A stretch of 43,514 bases of DNA, from assembly GCA_963933115.1 (NCBI GenBank), contig CAWVSL010000020.1, forward strand, positions 1-43,514, in the 5' to 3' direction. The notes below the pieces were generated by a model. It was not told where the DNA came from and made no database searches. It saw nothing but the letters and a program-made list of their open reading frames with translations. Shown here in pieces: positions 42,968 through 43,514 of the stretch. The translations under genes were made by a program, and so were the position numbers. Numbering within the stretch: position 1 is the stretch's first letter; every line of letters begins with the position of its first letter. This DNA comes from JALJPB01 sp963933115. Lineage in GTDB: Bacteria; Pseudomonadota; Gammaproteobacteria; Enterobacterales; Alteromonadaceae.

Positions 42968-43514
42968 ATAATAGCTAGTTATCTTATAGTGCTTGATTTG
43001 TTAAAATCATATTATAGAGAACTTACAAAGTGATTACTCACGATTTTTAATTTAGGGATGAAATTAATGAGGTGTTAACTCATATAATACTTTAGACTAA
43101 ATTATTTAACCTATGTCTCAGCAGACTATTACTTTTTTTTCGCTCAGAAGAGTAGATCAATGTATAACATGGAAAGATGATATTGATTGACTTAGACAAT
43201 TATTTCTTATCACGAGATACGTTATAGACAAAGTGAGAAAATAAAGGCTAGTAAAAAATAATACCTTTAAAATAATAATAAAACTAGCTAGATTAACTAC
43301 CCATAACATTGATTTTTGGCTAAGTAAGTCATAGATACAGTAGGACTTAAGCATGAATTTGAGGGAAAATCATTATTTGATTTTACACTTCAAACAATCT
43401 TGCCAAATCCCAATATTATAATAAAGATAGTCATAACTTTTATTATTGCCAGCACTGTGTAGGTATGATCTGAACTATTTGTTACTAACTAACTAGTTAT
43501 ATGGATTTAGCTAC
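42968..43514. other. Gene-poor AT-rich end of the window
   Basis: These 547 bases hold no convincing gene. TAACTA (42961-42966) and TAGTTA (42976-42981) could form a very weak hairpin at the end of the regulator gene. One minus-strand open frame of 65 codons (43157-43354) lacks a ribosome site and looks like noise. Confidence 0.6.

Noticed and set aside
43157..43354. 65-codon minus-strand open frame near the window end
   Set aside because: No ribosome-binding site, low-complexity hydrophobic composition in AT-rich DNA and no operon context.

Overview
The window reads as a chromosomal segment of an AT-rich marine gammaproteobacterium, most likely of the Alteromonadales and close to Colwellia or Thalassotalea. 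This is inferred from the isc operon proteins (E. coli residue numbering preserved), a TtpC-type TonB2 cluster and the large TonB-dependent receptor. I cannot confirm the species without a database search. Almost every gene is intact. No rRNA, tRNA, CRISPR array, insertion sequence or prophage was found.

Region 1 (about 1-11.5 kb) is an outer-membrane uptake module. It holds a surface lipoprotein made of two copies of one ~440-residue unit, a TonB-dependent receptor, a terminator, and then a six-gene energising operon: DUF3450 protein, TtpC-like ExbB, ExbB, ExbD, TonB and a TPR protein. A two-repeat Pho-box-like element precedes the energising operon, and one identical 11-mer precedes the lipoprotein gene. 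This suggests, without proof, a phosphate-starvation uptake system.

Region 2 (11.5-18.5 kb) holds a gene-poor stretch with a probable decayed MFS transporter gene, an Lgt that looks like the Bacteroidetes form, a RhlE-type RNA helicase, cobA, suhB, trmJ and cysE. Region 3 (18.5-24.2 kb) is the isc iron-sulfur operon, iscR-iscS-iscU-iscA-hscB-hscA-fdx, with two IscR type-1-like sites in front and a strong hairpin behind. An AGCS amino-acid:Na+ symporter gene follows on the other strand.

Region 4 (26.0-43.0 kb) is a urea-utilisation island. On the minus strand lie a porin, the urea ABC transporter urtABCDE, the urease genes ureDABCEFG and a previously uncalled 59-codon gene at the end. Spacing fits one long transcript with internal attenuation. 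Divergent from the porin is a 1123-residue hybrid sensor kinase whose input half is a whole NCS1-family permease, followed by an eight-cysteine zinc-finger-like module. An overlapping gene encodes a LuxR-type response regulator. Together they look like a transporter-coupled two-component system that senses urea or a related nitrogen compound and controls the adjacent island. This is the most interesting candidate system in the window.
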